From Candidatus Nanopelagicales bacterium (lineage in GTDB: Bacteria > Actinomycetota > Actinomycetes > S36-B12): a stretch of 64,000 bases of DNA. Positions 62,920 through 64,000 of the stretch are shown here, piece after piece (position 1 is the stretch's first letter; the number at the start of each line of letters is the position of its first letter). The notes beneath the pieces were generated by a model. That model was not told the origin of the DNA, did not search any database, and was given only the letters and a program-made list of their open reading frames with translations. The stretch lies in contig JAGYJP010000002.1 of the NCBI GenBank assembly GCA_018402075.1, forward strand, positions 1 to 64,000, given 5' to 3'. The position numbers were made by a program, and so were the translations under genes.

Positions 62920-64000
62920 GTGAACGATTTATGGGTCAACCTTCTCGTTGTCCTTGTTTTTATCCTGATCGGAGGCTTCTTCGCCGCCGCGGAGATCGCA
63001 CTCGTGTCCCTGCGGGAGAGTCAGGTGCAGCGACTTTCGGTTCGAGGGCGTCGAGGGCGCATACTGCAGAAATTGGTGGGCGACCCAAATAGATTCCTGG
63101 CTGCGGTTCAGGTGGGTGTCACTCTCGCAGGTTTCATCTCCGCCGGTTTCGGTGCAGCTCAGATTGCCCCGACATTAGCCGAGCCACTCATGGATTGGGG
63201 ACTTAATGAGAATGCCGCCAATATCGTGGCATTTGTCACCGTAACGGTGGCGATTGCTTATGTATCCCTTGTTCTTGGCGAGTTGGTGCCCAAGCGCATT
63301 GCCCTGCAAAAGGCGGAATCGGTGGCGCTTTTTGTGGCAACGCCCATTAACTTCACCGCAAGAATCACCCGCCCATTTATTGTCGCCCTGGGACTCTCTA
63401 CCAACGCCATTGTTCGACTCTTTGGTATTGATCCCACGCAGGCGCGTGATCAAATATCCGGCGAAGAGTTACGTGATCTGGTGGCAGCCCACGAGGAACT
63501 CTCACCGCAAGAGCGCGCAATGATCGACGATATCTTCACGGCGGGTGAACGTGAATTGCGGGAAATCATGATGCCGCGCACCGAGGTGGACTTCCTAGAC
63601 GCCCAAACAACTATCCAAGCTGCAACGAGAATTGTCATTGATCAACCACATTCACGGTATCCGGTGATTAGGGGTTCGGCCGACGATGTCATTGGATTTG
63701 TCCACATTCGCGATATTCTCAACCCGGCTCATCAGGATTCGGACCTGACGCTCGGGCGAATTGCACGGCATGTGCAAGTCTTCCCCAGCAGCAAAGGTGT
63801 AATCAGCACCCTGAATGAGATGCGACGGTTGCGTGCGCACCTGGCAATTGTTCAAGACGAATATGGTGGCACCGCGGGCCTGGTTACCATGGAAGATCTG
63901 GTGGAAGAGCTCATCGGGGACATCAAAGATGAATACGATGCCGAGACACCGATCCTTGACACCGAAACTGCGGGAGAGGCCACGGTTGACGGCCTGCTCA
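62920..64000 (+). CDS. CNNM/HlyC-type transporter with CBS pair, 3' truncated by window edge
   Basis: Opens at GTG 62920 and runs off the window, so only ~360 residues are seen. DUF21 membrane domain: LLVVLVFILIGGFFAAAEIALVSLRES, FLAAVQVGVTLAGFISAGFGAAQ, VTVTVAIAYVSLVLGELVPKRIAL. Then EELRDLVAAHEELSPQE, the CBS segment EIMMPRTEVDFLDA, HSRYPVIRGSADDVIGFVHIRD and LAIVQDEYGGTAGLVTMEDLVEELIGDI. The C-terminal CorC/HlyC domain would follow. Probable Mg2+/Co2+ efflux-type transporter. Confidence 0.92.
   Translation, partial: MNDLWVNLLVVLVFILIGGFFAAAEIALVSLRESQVQRLSVRGRRGRILQKLVGDPNRFLAAVQVGVTLAGFISAGFGAAQIAPTLAEPLMDWGLNENAANIVAFVTVTVAIAYVSLVLGELVPKRIALQKAESVALFVATPINFTARITRPFIVALGLSTNAIVRLFGIDPTQARDQISGEELRDLVAAHEELSPQERAMIDDIFTAGERELREIMMPRTEVDFLDAQTTIQAATRIVIDQPHSRYPVIRGSADDVIGFVHIRDILNPAHQDSDLTLGRIARHVQVFPSSKGVISTLNEMRRLRAHLAIVQDEYGGTAGLVTMEDLVEELIGDIKDEYDAETPILDTETAGEATVDGLL

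Overview
The window is a chromosomal segment from an actinobacterium of roughly mid-range GC. This rests on gene order and families: secY-adk-map-infA-rpmJ-rpsM-rpsK-rpsD-rpoA-rplQ-truA-rplM-rpsI-glmM-glmS, a WhiB-family iron-sulfur regulator, HrcA/CIRCE control of groES, a GuaB3 beside GuaB, a DUF6350 membrane protein between sucD and purN, and a DUF3017 protein after folD. A planktonic freshwater lineage would fit the compact gene spacing, but that is only a guess.

Layout. 1-8 kb: end of the ribosomal-protein/secY operon, with a large secreted Ser/Pro-repeat protein inserted between map and infA. 8-9 kb: truA. 8.8-17.9 kb: a catabolic island between truA and rplM. It holds a DUF861 cupin, an ethanolamine-type APC permease, a GlnA4-like gamma-glutamyl-amine ligase, an aldehyde dehydrogenase, a short-chain dehydrogenase, a PuuD-like gamma-glutamyl hydrolase, an unresolved ORF and an NCS2 purine permease. 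18-22.9 kb: rplM, rpsI, glmM, a lone VapB-like antitoxin and glmS. 22.9-30.5 kb: nnrD, alr, an alpha/beta hydrolase, tsaE-tsaB-rimI-tsaD (t6A synthesis) and a THUMP-like methyltransferase. 30.5-33.1 kb: groES-groEL with two CIRCE sites, and whiB. 33.2-38.5 kb: a MerR-B12 regulator, guaB, guaB3 and an aldehyde dehydrogenase. 38.5-42.3 kb: a form-II CO-dehydrogenase-like coxSLM operon on the minus strand. 42.4-51.3 kb: a CD225-like protein, guaA, a small membrane protein, a PIG-L deacetylase, a secreted putative peptidase, a PcrA/UvrD helicase and malic enzyme. 51.4-62.9 kb: a B12-binding mutase subunit, sucCD, DUF6350, purN-purH, a DMT transporter, folD, DUF3017, mdh and icd. The window ends inside a CNNM/HlyC transporter gene.

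Data quality governs the reading of the first third. From about 4.7 to 22.5 kb nearly every gene, including essential ones (rpsM, rpsD, rpoA, rplQ, rplM, rpsI, glmM, glmS), is broken by single-base indels. They are sparse at the edges and very dense from 8 to 20.5 kb. Outside this zone every gene is intact. This looks like a low-coverage or single-read stretch of assembly, not real decay. I therefore rebuilt those genes by joining frames, and their coordinates and identities are less certain.

Main biological points: (1) the hidden 8.8-15.6 kb cluster reads as a complete gamma-glutamylation route for ethanolamine or a similar amino-alcohol; (2) short perfect tandem duplications recur at gene 3' ends, often copying the stop codon; (3) an 18-bp perfect palindrome sits before mdh-icd; (4) a MerR regulator carries a CarH-like cobalamin signature.
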